From contig JAKSTM010000014.1 of assembly GCA_024402565.1 (NCBI GenBank), positions 1 to 36,941 on the forward strand: a stretch of DNA of 36,941 bases. Direction: 5' to 3'. Source of the stretch: Treponema sp. (GTDB taxonomy: Bacteria; Spirochaetota; Spirochaetia; Treponematales; Treponemataceae). Made by a program: the position numbers and the translations under genes. The notes under the pieces were generated by a model. The model searched no databases, was not told the origin of the DNA, and worked only from the letters and a program-made list of their open reading frames with translations. Below, in pieces: positions 26,346 to 34,084 of this stretch. Numbering within the stretch: position 1 is the stretch's first letter; every line of letters begins with the position of its first letter.

Positions 26346-27398
26346 CTAATTTTCTATTGAGTTGAATGTTGTGTTTATGGCCTTGAGTGTTTCAGAAAGA
26401 CATGACTTTACAGCTTCGAAAGTTTTGTCTCTTTTATACCCAAGTTGCTTTGCAATAAATGGATCGGTTTGTTGAACAAAACCATAGCCGGGAGTTTTAT
26501 ATTCGGTTGAATTGGAAATGTTATAAATGCCTGAAATCAAATCGGGTATTTCATTTTTAATATCTAATGCAGCAGTATATGACATGTTATCTGTCACAAG
26601 AAAAAAATGTGATTCGGGAGAATAAAAATCAAGTTCTTTGGTCATTGAAAGAACTGCCTTGAATTCACGGCTGAAATTGTAAGTGTAAAACTCTCTTTGA
26701 GAGTTATATTTTTTTTCTGCATAAATACCACGTAAAGAAAGTCCGAATTTCCTAAGCATACGGGCGTCTTCTATTGTGTGAATCCAACGACAGTCTTTTG
26801 AATAAAAATCTGTAGACAAAACGGTATAACCTTCGTTTGCAAGTAAACAAAGGAAAGGTTTGTAATTTTCTGTGTCGCCTCGTTTGTCCGGCATAAAAAT
26901 TATGATGTTATTTTTATGAGCTGATGTATCTTCAGGAGAAAACTGGTGCAAGAAAGCTGTACAAGTCGAAAAATTTCCTGCAGGTTCAAAGCCTTTGGTA
27001 AAGCTTCCAGTGTATTTATAAATAGATTCATTTATAGGAAGTTTTTTTTCACTAAAAGAAACTGGTCTGAAAATAAAAACAATGATAATCATTATGGTGG
27101 AAAGAACTGTAGTGAGCCATGCCCATGTTTTCATAAGAGGACTATAACGGTCAATTACTAAACCTGAACTGTAACGAATTAATGCATGGAAGTTTGAAAG
27201 AAGAACTACAATAGAAAGAAAGAAAATAACCAGGGTAAATAAGTCCAGTCTAAATGCAAAAAGGTTTAAAGATGCCAGGAAAAAACTTAAGGGTGCAAGC
27301 ATTACTAAAGGATCGAGGTGAGGTTTTCGGAGTGTTAAAACACGACCGTTACTAAGAAGCATCAGTACAAGAATAAGAATTTCACTGGAAAGTTTCAT
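26346..27398 (-). CDS. Four-helix membrane protein with degenerate alpha/beta-hydrolase-like domain
   Basis: 350 residues from the ATG at 27398; an in-frame ATG at 27434 would put the start only four bases from the divergent gene and ahead of the promoter, so I prefer the inner one. Four hydrophobic helices (about residues 5-100) are followed by a soluble domain of about 240 residues with the feel of an alpha/beta hydrolase (NNIIIFMPDKRGDTENYKPF, NEGYTVLSTDF, FFLVTDNMSYTAALDI). The expected GxSxG elbow is replaced by DNMSYTAA, so catalysis is doubtful. No family name that I recognise. Reads into the Nif3-like gene. Confidence 0.7.
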   Translation of the reverse strand: MKLSSEILILVLMLLSNGRVLTLRKPHLDPLVMLAPLSFFLASLNLFAFRLDLFTLVIFFLSIVVLLSNFHALIRYSSGLVIDRYSPLMKTWAWLTTVLSTIMIIIVFIFRPVSFSEKKLPINESIYKYTGSFTKGFEPAGNFSTCTAFLHQFSPEDTSAHKNNIIIFMPDKRGDTENYKPFLCLLANEGYTVLSTDFYSKDCRWIHTIEDARMLRKFGLSLRGIYAEKKYNSQREFYTYNFSREFKAVLSMTKELDFYSPESHFFLVTDNMSYTAALDIKNEIPDLISGIYNISNSTEYKTPGYGFVQQTDPFIAKQLGYKRDKTFEAVKSCLSETLKAINTTFNSIEN

Positions 27399-27405
27399 AT
27401 TTCTG

Positions 27406-27434
27406 ATTTTATTTAATATTATCAGTATAATCAA
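27406..27434 (-). promoter_or_regulatory. Promoter TTGATT-17-TAAAAT abutting the membrane-protein start (leaderless candidate)
   Basis: On the minus strand TTGATT (27434-27429) is 17 bases from TAAAAT (27411-27406), then CAGAAAT and ATG at 27398. There is no Shine-Dalgarno. It overlaps the divergent promoter of the next gene. Confidence 0.55.
27426..27431 (+). promoter_or_regulatory. -10 (TATAAT) abutting the divergent gene start (leaderless candidate)
   Basis: TATAAT followed by CAATGT and ATG at 27438; no Shine-Dalgarno. A weak -35 CTGATT is 17 bases upstream. This hexamer lies inside the opposing promoter, so the two cannot be bound at once. Confidence 0.55.
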
Positions 27435-27437
27435 TGT

Positions 27438-28301
27438 ATGGAAAAAAGCGAAAAAAATGAAAAGGAAAACCTTTCTCTATTTGATATTATTGTTTTAGCT
27501 TGTTTTATTTCACTTGTTTTTTCTCCAGTGGGAATTGGACTTATGTGGTGGAAAAGTAAGTGGACTAAGAAGGTTAAGATTATTATTTCAGGTGCCTTTG
27601 CTGTTTTATATGCTTTAATTATTTTTTTGATAGTGATTCTTAATACAAATCCTCATTCAGGTTCTGGAAGTGGAGCCCCTTATTTTGGTCTTGAACAGGA
27701 ATATGAGGTTGGCGGTGGAAGCAGCGGAAAAACTGGTGAATATAAGCCAAGAAAATCTTCTTCCCGCTCAAAAGGAGATGGAAGCGAAAGAAGCAATGCA
27801 CAAGTTCCTTCTGAATCATTTATCGAAAAGGCCGGAAAAAGCCGTGTCACTTATATTCTCATTTTTGTATTAATAATGGTGATTCTTATTGCCTGGAGAA
27901 ATTTAAAAGGTGGTACACGAAATATTTCTGAAAATCCTTATGTTGATACAAAAAAATATAAAATCCCAATTCCTGATGATTTTGAATTTCCCCAGGTACA
28001 TTATACAAAAGTGACTTTGCAGGAGGGAGAAACTCTTTTGTATGCCACCACTGCTGAACAAAAGGCGAATATAGGTGATATTGTTGTAACAAATAAGCGG
28101 TTTATTTTTGTGTCAAAGAAAGATGCCCTTGATATGACTCTTGGAGAACTTTCATCTATTTCATCTGTAAGTAATACAACTCTTTTATTGAATGTGGGAA
28201 CAAAATCTTATTATTTCTTTGTGCAAGATACTCAAATGCGTTTTGTTCTAGCCATTACACGCTGGGCCTATGAAAAAAAATTTGGCGGAGAAAATGAATA
28301 A
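27438..28301 (+). CDS. Membrane protein with C-terminal PH/GRAM-like domain
   Basis: 287 residues. Two N-terminal helices (FDIIVLACFISLVFSPVGIG and the stretch ending LIIFLIVI), a hydrophilic Ser/Gly/Lys-rich linker (about 75-125), a third helix (about 135-152, YILIFVLIMVILIAW), and a cytoplasmic domain (about 185-287) with VTLQEGETLLYATTAEQ and GDIVVTNKRFIFVSKK, the pattern of bacterial PH/GRAM-like domains. Function unknown. Its stop and the helicase start form TAATG, so the two are translationally coupled; the message appears leaderless. Confidence 0.7.
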   Translation: MEKSEKNEKENLSLFDIIVLACFISLVFSPVGIGLMWWKSKWTKKVKIIISGAFAVLYALIIFLIVILNTNPHSGSGSGAPYFGLEQEYEVGGGSSGKTGEYKPRKSSSRSKGDGSERSNAQVPSESFIEKAGKSRVTYILIFVLIMVILIAWRNLKGGTRNISENPYVDTKKYKIPIPDDFEFPQVHYTKVTLQEGETLLYATTAEQKANIGDIVVTNKRFIFVSKKDALDMTLGELSSISSVSNTTLLLNVGTKSYYFFVQDTQMRFVLAITRWAYEKKFGGENE

Positions 28302-30451
28302 TGATTGATATTCTTGACGGATTAAATGAAGCCCAGACGGAAGCGGTTACAACAACAGAAGGTTACGTTCGAGTTGTTGCAGGCGCCGGTTCAGGAAAGA
28401 CAAAAGCACTTTCTCATCGTTTTGCTTATCTTGTAAATGGAATTGGAATTCTTCCATCCCATATTCTGTGTGTCACTTTTACAAATAAAGCGGCAGCAGA
28501 AATGCGGACTCGTATTCGAAAAATTACAGGCGGTAACGACACAGGTTATATATCAACTTTCCACAGTTTTTGTGTAAATGTTCTTCAGGAAGATTCCTGG
28601 GCTGTGGGATATCCTAAAAGTTTTGTAGTACTTGATAATGGCGATATCGATCAGATGCTTCAGATTATTTATGATGAGCGCGGACTCACGCTTAGGGATA
28701 AAACTTTTAGTGATGCCCGTGATATGTTTGAGATTCGTAAAACGCAAAAAGAAAAAGAATATTACAAAGATATGATAACTCTGCCATTGGAAGTGTTGAA
28801 AGAAAAATACGACAACGCAGAAAAGGTAGATGATATTCTTTTTTATGGATATTTGTATCAGGAAAAGAAAACTTTTGCGTTAGATTATAACGACCTCATT
28901 GTTTTCGTTCTTCATGTTTTTGATTGCAATGAAGAAGTTCGTAAAAAATGGCAGGAGCGACTGGAATACGTCATGATTGATGAGTTTCAGGACATAGACG
29001 ATATTCAGTATAGATTGATGGAAGCGTTAGTTGCCTATCACAAAAACTTATTTGTAGTGGGTGATCCTGACCAGACTATTTATACCTGGAGAGGCGCAAA
29101 TATTCGTTACCTTCTGGATTTTGATAAAAAATTTCCTGAAACAAAAACTATAATGATGAATGAAAATTATCGTTCAACACCTAAAATAATAGATGTTGCA
29201 AATTCATTGATCAGTAAAAACAAGAATCGAATGGAAAAGAATCTTCATGCCGCTTTCAATGATGATTGTATGATCCCTCTATACACACATTCAAAAAAAC
29301 AAGAAGAAGAGTGTCAGGAAATTTGTGATCAGTTAAAAGAGCTTCATGAAAAAGGCGCGAGATATTCAGATTGTGCTATTTTGTATCGTGCACATTATGT
29401 TTCACGATCTTTAGAGGATGCTCTCGCTAAAAATGAAATTCCTTTTACAATGTTTTCAGGTATCCAGTTTTTTGATCGGGAAGAAGTAAAAGATGCTTTA
29501 AGTTATCTACGAATGTGTATTTATAAAGATGATTTAAGTTTTCGTCGAATTGTAAATAAACCGCGTCGCAACATTGGGAAAAGTCGAATGGAAGCTTTGG
29601 AAAAGAAAGCTGAAGAAAACCAGTGTTCTCTTTATCAGGCTTTATGCGATATGGTAGACGCAAAAGAAGAGATAATGAATGGAACAAAGGCACAGGATTT
29701 TATTAATCTTGTGAATAAATTTTATGCCGAAAGCCGCGAAACTCCTGCAAGCGAAATAATAAGTCATATAATAAATGAAAGCGGATATGAAAAAATGCTT
29801 CGAACGGAAGGAAGTCAGACACGACTTGATAATCTGGCAGAATTAAAACAGGCCGTTTATGAATTTGAAACATCTTGTGGAGAAGAATGTCCGGCAGAAT
29901 ATTTTCTGGCACATGCTGCTCTTTTGACAGGGCTTGATGTTGGTGGAAGTAATGATGCTGTAAAGTTGATGACTGTTCATACTGCTAAAGGACTGGAATT
30001 CCCTCATGTATTTTTATGTGGAATGAATGAAGGTATTTTCCCGTCACGTAAAGTAAAAGATCCGGCAGCAATGGAAGAAGAACGTCGTCTTTGTTTTGTT
30101 GCTGTGACTCGTGCCGAACGTTCATTATATATTTCCGATTCAGAAGGAAAAAATCTGGATGGTAGTGTTCGTTATCCAAGTCGTTTTATTTTTGACATTG
30201 ATCGTAATTGTCTTGAATATAAAACTGAACTTTCAGAACAATTTACAAAAAGCGCAAAAAGTTTTATAGATTCTTTTGATCGAATTCTGGAAGGTCGAGC
30301 TAGAACTGCAAGTATGAAAGTGGGTGATGAAATTACTCATGCAATTTTAGGGAAAGGTCAGATTCTGGAAGTTTCTGAAAGTGAAGGTGCTTTCTTAATA
30401 AAATTTGAAAATATTCCTACTCCAAGAAAAATTCGTTTCAGTGCTTTGTAG
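28301..30451 (+). CDS. pcrA: UvrD/Rep-family superfamily 1 DNA helicase (PcrA-like)
   Basis: 716 residues, normal for PcrA. Motif order: Q motif LNEAQTEAV, Walker A AGAGSGKT (about 27-34), Ia FTNKAAAEM, Walker B VMIDEFQDID, motif III GDPDQTIYTWRGA, IV NYRSTP, V VHTAKGLEF, VI AVTRAERSLY. The last 45 residues (KVGDEITHAILGKGQILEVS) are the Tudor-like C-terminal domain of PcrA, which binds RNA polymerase. Unwinds DNA 3' to 5' in repair and transcription-linked processes. GGAG precedes the start, which is coupled to the membrane-protein gene. Upstream of the sigma-WYL gene, with 90 bases between. Confidence 0.93.
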   Translation: MIDILDGLNEAQTEAVTTTEGYVRVVAGAGSGKTKALSHRFAYLVNGIGILPSHILCVTFTNKAAAEMRTRIRKITGGNDTGYISTFHSFCVNVLQEDSWAVGYPKSFVVLDNGDIDQMLQIIYDERGLTLRDKTFSDARDMFEIRKTQKEKEYYKDMITLPLEVLKEKYDNAEKVDDILFYGYLYQEKKTFALDYNDLIVFVLHVFDCNEEVRKKWQERLEYVMIDEFQDIDDIQYRLMEALVAYHKNLFVVGDPDQTIYTWRGANIRYLLDFDKKFPETKTIMMNENYRSTPKIIDVANSLISKNKNRMEKNLHAAFNDDCMIPLYTHSKKQEEECQEICDQLKELHEKGARYSDCAILYRAHYVSRSLEDALAKNEIPFTMFSGIQFFDREEVKDALSYLRMCIYKDDLSFRRIVNKPRRNIGKSRMEALEKKAEENQCSLYQALCDMVDAKEEIMNGTKAQDFINLVNKFYAESRETPASEIISHIINESGYEKMLRTEGSQTRLDNLAELKQAVYEFETSCGEECPAEYFLAHAALLTGLDVGGSNDAVKLMTVHTAKGLEFPHVFLCGMNEGIFPSRKVKDPAAMEEERRLCFVAVTRAERSLYISDSEGKNLDGSVRYPSRFIFDIDRNCLEYKTELSEQFTKSAKSFIDSFDRILEGRARTASMKVGDEITHAILGKGQILEVSESEGAFLIKFENIPTPRKIRFSAL

Positions 30452-30514
30452 TTTTTTGATTTCACTTTAAATAGTTGAGCTGTTGGTCATAGAAACACAA
30501 CAAAGTTTTTGTTA

Positions 30515-30523
30515 TGGTATAAT
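30515..30523 (+). promoter_or_regulatory. Extended -10 (TGGTATAAT) of the sigma-WYL gene
   Basis: TGn plus consensus TATAAT, leaving a leader of about 12 nt with AGGAG at 30531-30535. No -35 is recognisable. It sits 64 bases beyond the helicase stop, so the gene has its own promoter and may also be read from upstream. Confidence 0.6.
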
Positions 30524-30541
30524 AAGTTTCAGGAGAAACTT

Positions 30542-32191
30542 ATGGCCGAAAAAAGAAAAGATTATGAAATTGTAAATGCTAGACTTGAAAGTGGTGAAAA
30601 GCTGGACAGAAAATTCCTTAATGATTTGATTATAGCTAATCAAGGAATTGCCAAAGAATGGGCACATAATTTTGCTCAGTCTAATAAGCTTGATTCTGAT
30701 GAGGAAGATGATCTTTTCATAACAGGTCTGAGTTCTCTTAAAAAAGCAGCGGAAACTTATAATCCGAAAAATGAAAAAGGTGGTAAGTTTTCTACCTGGG
30801 CTACGCTTCTTGTAAAACGTGATATTATTCATGAATTAAAAAAAATCAAAAAGGAGAAAATGGAAAGATCCTCTTTCAGTGAGTTGAGTGAGGATTTAAC
30901 CGCAGATAACTTCGCTGATATTACTGAAAATATTGAAGCGAATTTTTTATCTGAAGAAGAGCGTGAAAGAGAAAAAGAGCAGGTTGCTAAATTAATTCGG
31001 AAAAACACAAAAGGTATTAAAGAAAAAGAACTTGAAGGAAAGATAAATGTTTTTCTGGAATTCAGTGGGCTTGTGGACGGCACACGTAAGTCGGTTACAG
31101 AATTAAAACAAATGACCGGTAGAAAACGAAGCAGGATTATAACAATGATAAAATCCTGCCAGCGAATTTTGCAGGACGAATATAATGTAGAAAATTCTGG
31201 AGACGAAAACAGAATAAGTGAAAATTTGAAAGACCAGGATTTGGTTCTTTTGAAATATATTATAGAAATGAATGGGGATAAAGCATATCCAACAGCAAAA
31301 GATATTCTGGCATCTCCTGTAACATCCCCATATTTTTCTTCCCGTTATACCGTTTATGATTCTATCAATAGATTAAAGTTTTTGAAAAATTGTAAGTTTG
31401 AACAAATTGGTCAGAATCATGGTTATAAAATTTTGAATCCGACAGAAGTAACGAGTCTTACGGATGTAGATTTAATGGCGGCTTCTATTATTAATATCCT
31501 TATGAAAGAGTATAGTAATACTCCTTATAAAAAGGCTTTTCAGGCAATTTTGGAAAAAATACGTGGAAATATTAGCGTAATAAAAGCAGGTAGTTCTCTC
31601 CAAAAAGAACCTTTGACAATAAAGACAGACCCATTACCAGAAATTAATCCGAAAGTCTTTCAAAAAATTTATGAGGCATGCCGAGGTCAACATACTATTT
31701 CTTTTGAATATGAGTCAGTTTCTAGTGGCGATATAGGAGAACGAAAAGCAGATCCTTATCATATTGTCTGCCAGAAAGGCAGCTGGTATCTTTTGGCATT
31801 TTGTCATAAGGACCAGGATTTCAAATGGTTTTCATTCAGCCGATTTAAAAGTGTAAAAGTCCTGAAAACAAACTTCGAAGTGAAAGACGGATTTAAACTG
31901 GATCAATATTTTGATGAGAAGGCGGGGATTTTATGGTCATATGAACCTATTCGTGGAAGAATTTTAGTGCATCAAAATCTGGCAACTTTTATGGAAGAAC
32001 GTGAATGGTTTTCGACACAAGAAATAATTCATAACGAAGATGGGACTTTGTATCTGGATTTTTCGACAAATAATCCACAGGAACTGTATCGCTATATAAT
32101 GCAGTGGAGTCCTGACATTGAGTTGATTGGTCCTGAAAGCGTCAGAAAGAAAATCAAAGAGATGTTGGAGACCTCACTGTCATTTTATTGA
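30542..32191 (+). CDS. Sigma-70-like region 2/region 4 protein fused to a WYL-WCX sensor domain
   Basis: 549 residues from the ATG with AGGAG six bases upstream; a TTG 11 codons earlier lies within the promoter. Residues about 27-100 resemble sigma-70 region 2 (LIIANQGIAKEWAHNF, SSLKKAAETYNPKNEKGGKF, STWATLLVKRDIIHEL). Residues about 165-212 resemble region 4 (FLEFSGLVDGTRKSVTELKQ, MTGRKRSRIITMIKSCQRIL). About 225-300 looks like a winged helix (YIIEMNGDKAYPTAKDILAS). Then a WYL domain (about 375-450, with W415-Y416-L417 in GSWYLLAFCH and FKWFSFSRFKSVKVL) and the WCX extension (about 475-545). WYL domains bind nucleic acid or nucleotide ligands and control transcription, e.g. in PafBC. I infer a ligand-gated sigma factor; the fusion is unlike standard sigma factors or YafY regulators. 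Confidence 0.75.
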   Translation: MAEKRKDYEIVNARLESGEKLDRKFLNDLIIANQGIAKEWAHNFAQSNKLDSDEEDDLFITGLSSLKKAAETYNPKNEKGGKFSTWATLLVKRDIIHELKKIKKEKMERSSFSELSEDLTADNFADITENIEANFLSEEEREREKEQVAKLIRKNTKGIKEKELEGKINVFLEFSGLVDGTRKSVTELKQMTGRKRSRIITMIKSCQRILQDEYNVENSGDENRISENLKDQDLVLLKYIIEMNGDKAYPTAKDILASPVTSPYFSSRYTVYDSINRLKFLKNCKFEQIGQNHGYKILNPTEVTSLTDVDLMAASIINILMKEYSNTPYKKAFQAILEKIRGNISVIKAGSSLQKEPLTIKTDPLPEINPKVFQKIYEACRGQHTISFEYESVSSGDIGERKADPYHIVCQKGSWYLLAFCHKDQDFKWFSFSRFKSVKVLKTNFEVKDGFKLDQYFDEKAGILWSYEPIRGRILVHQNLATFMEEREWFSTQEIIHNEDGTLYLDFSTNNPQELYRYIMQWSPDIELIGPESVRKKIKEMLETSLSFY

Positions 32192-32194
32192 TTA

Positions 32195-32226
32195 CTTCTT
32201 CTACTGAGCTTGCAATGTAGAAGAAG
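32195..32226 (+). other. Stem-loop just after the sigma-WYL gene
   Basis: CTTCTTCTAC pairs with GTAGAAGAAG (10 bp, 12-base loop) starting 3 bases after the stop, and a second hairpin GTGCTG-AAAG-CAGCAC (32226-32241) follows at once. There is no T-tract, so a Rho-independent terminator is doubtful; an RNA-stabilising or regulatory structure is possible. Confidence 0.5.
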
Positions 32227-32262
32227 TGCTGAAAGCAGCACATCAGTATGATAAAGAGAGCT

Positions 32263-32352
32263 ATGGAATTTACTGGAAGTTCGTTCAGTAAAGCGAGTAT
32301 AAAAGATATAGTCGAATCAGTTGGTATGAAGGGCTTGGTTCTGATAAAATAA
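32263..32352 (+). pseudogene. Remnant of a TetR-family regulator (helix-turn-helix piece)
   Basis: The frame KRAMEFTGSSFSKASIKDIV followed by ESVGMKG matches the start of TetR DNA-binding domains (SxxSIKDIVExVGMxKG) but the frame ends after 29 codons at the position where KGTFYxHF would follow. No ligand-binding domain is present. It fills the gap before the YczE-like gene and carries the latter's promoter. Confidence 0.55.
32345..32350 (+). promoter_or_regulatory. Extended -10 abutting the YczE-like gene start (leaderless candidate)
   Basis: TGATAAAAT (TGn plus TAAAAT) followed by AAACTT and ATG; TTGGTA is 18 bases upstream as a possible -35. No Shine-Dalgarno. Confidence 0.5.
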
Positions 32353-32356
32353 ACTT

Positions 32357-32998
32357 ATGAAATTGAATAGAACTTTCTCCGTAAAATTGATTTCCTTTAT
32401 TCTGGGACTTTTTATAATGGGGCTCGGTGTTGCTCTTACAAAAACAGGAGAGCTTGGCGTTTCGCCTGTTTCTTCAGTAGCAAATGTAATGAGCATTCGA
32501 TTTTCTGTTCTTTCTATTGGAAACTGGCTAATTATCTGGAACTGCATTTTGATTTTGGGACAAGTTCTGATTCTTCGAAAAGAATTTAAATTATGGCAGT
32601 TGCTTCAGATTCCACTTTCATTTTTATTCGGATATTTTACAGATTTAGGCATGATGATTTGTTCGGTAATTCCGCACGGCGTTTATTGGATTCAAATTTT
32701 GTGTGTGGTTTTGGGAACAGCAGTTCTTGCGTTTGGTGTCACTTTGATGGTTCATGCAAATCTAATAATGAATTCTGGTGAAGCATTTGTTAAGGCGTTA
32801 AGTGAAAAATGTCCTTTGTCATTTGGAACTCTAAAAATCATTTTTGACGTTTCTTGTGTAACTTTATCAATTGTTCTTTCACTTATTTTTTTTGAAGGAA
32901 CAATTGTCGGAACGCGAGAAGGCACTGTTTTTGCAGCAGTAATGGTTGGAGTTTTTGTGAAAGCTTATTCGAAACTCTTTATGAAGTCAGAAAGCTGA
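32357..32998 (+). CDS. YczE/YitT-like integral membrane protein
   Basis: 213 residues with five or six hydrophobic helices. The N-terminal pattern LGLFIMGLGVALTKTGELGV and SPVSSVANVMS is the hallmark of the YczE group (GxGxALxxxxxLGxxPxxxL), and LVHANLIMNSGEAFVKALSE (as MVHANLIMNSGEA) is a second conserved block. Transport or regulatory role unknown; YczE affects surfactin production in Bacillus. The 3' end overlaps the convergent esterase gene by 34 bases. Confidence 0.8.
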   Translation: MKLNRTFSVKLISFILGLFIMGLGVALTKTGELGVSPVSSVANVMSIRFSVLSIGNWLIIWNCILILGQVLILRKEFKLWQLLQIPLSFLFGYFTDLGMMICSVIPHGVYWIQILCVVLGTAVLAFGVTLMVHANLIMNSGEAFVKALSEKCPLSFGTLKIIFDVSCVTLSIVLSLIFFEGTIVGTREGTVFAAVMVGVFVKAYSKLFMKSES

Positions 32999-34026
32999 AC
33001 TGCCATTTTCTCGTGAGTTACAGCGCTAGGATGCCAGTCTGCAGCAATTCCATCATTTTCCAGTTGAACAGGGAAAGTTAATGTTTTTATTTTTGCAGAA
33101 GGAAATTCCTCTTTGAACATTTTTACGGCTTCTTCCACTGCAGGACACAGAAGTTGTCCCATAACTCCAAGACAGCAGATAATTTTTGCTTCCGGTGAAC
33201 GGCGGTGTACTTCTTCAATAAGCATCCGGTAAACGTTGATAAAGGCAAGAGTTCGTTCTTCCTTATCGCGTGTAAAACTCTGATCGTTTGTGCCGAGATT
33301 TATGATAATAAAGTCTGGTTTATATTTTGAGGCATCCCAAACTTCAGGATCTTTCTTAAGTCTTAAACTGGCGCTTTTATCTGTATAAGGCCAGGTGCGT
33401 GGCATGGTCCACTTGTTGTCGGGAAGTTCCACAGAAGGATCTACATAAGTGGATGTAAGCCCGATTCCACTCCAGGAAATCATGTTGTAGTCCGCATTGA
33501 GTTTTCTGGCAGTAAGGTAAGCGTAGCTTTTGTCTGCACGTTCAATATCGGTTCGGAAAACATCTTTTTCCCAGACTCCATCAATGCCGTAGCCACATGT
33601 AATGGAGTCTCCGATGTATTCAAGTTTCAGATCGTATTTATGTTCAGGAAGAATTTCAAGTTTGCCGTCGATTTCAAGACCTGCAAATCCTGCAACTCCA
33701 AAGGCATTTTCGGAGATTTTCATAACGCGGATTTTTACGGATTTTTCTACATCACTTTCAAAGAGAATACAGTCATTTTCATTTTTTGAAAGTTCAATTC
33801 TATTATCAGCTTGAAGATTAAAATCTTTGTCTAAGTCAGAAATGAAGACTCCAATCCAACCTAGATTCTCTTTATTCCAGTTTTCAGGGTCACTTATGAT
33901 TTTTGCGACAGCTTTTTTTCCTGTGAAAGCAAATTCAAAACTTGATGCAGTCCAGTTAAAAAAACGGATGCCGTCTGAATCCAGACAGCGTCCTTTCCAA
34001 GTAAGTTGCTCTTTGTTTATATTCAT
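32965..34026 (-). CDS. SGNH/GDSL esterase, CE2-like (acetylxylan/glucomannan deacetylase)
   Basis: 353 residues from the ATG at 34026, with CAGGAAA upstream; a TTG six codons earlier is an unlikely start. An N-terminal jelly-roll (about 1-125) is followed by an SGNH hydrolase: block I EYIGDSITCGYG with nucleophile Ser141, IIINLGTNDQ (Asn of block III), and block V DWHPSAVTHEKMA with Asp330 and His332. That two-domain layout is carbohydrate esterase family 2, which removes acetyl groups from plant polysaccharide oligomers. No signal peptide, so it would work in the cytoplasm on imported oligosaccharides. It is convergent with the YczE-like gene. Confidence 0.88.
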   Translation of the reverse strand: MNINKEQLTWKGRCLDSDGIRFFNWTASSFEFAFTGKKAVAKIISDPENWNKENLGWIGVFISDLDKDFNLQADNRIELSKNENDCILFESDVEKSVKIRVMKISENAFGVAGFAGLEIDGKLEILPEHKYDLKLEYIGDSITCGYGIDGVWEKDVFRTDIERADKSYAYLTARKLNADYNMISWSGIGLTSTYVDPSVELPDNKWTMPRTWPYTDKSASLRLKKDPEVWDASKYKPDFIIINLGTNDQSFTRDKEERTLAFINVYRMLIEEVHRRSPEAKIICCLGVMGQLLCPAVEEAVKMFKEEFPSAKIKTLTFPVQLENDGIAADWHPSAVTHEKMAVQLSDFIKSFE

Positions 34027-34084
34027 TAAATTTCCTGTTGTCAAAAAATATAGTGACCCGTTTTCAGATTTATGTATTAGTTTT

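Noticed and set aside
30509..30541. TTG start adding 11 residues to the sigma-WYL protein
   Set aside because: These codons contain the extended -10 and the Shine-Dalgarno for the ATG at 30542.
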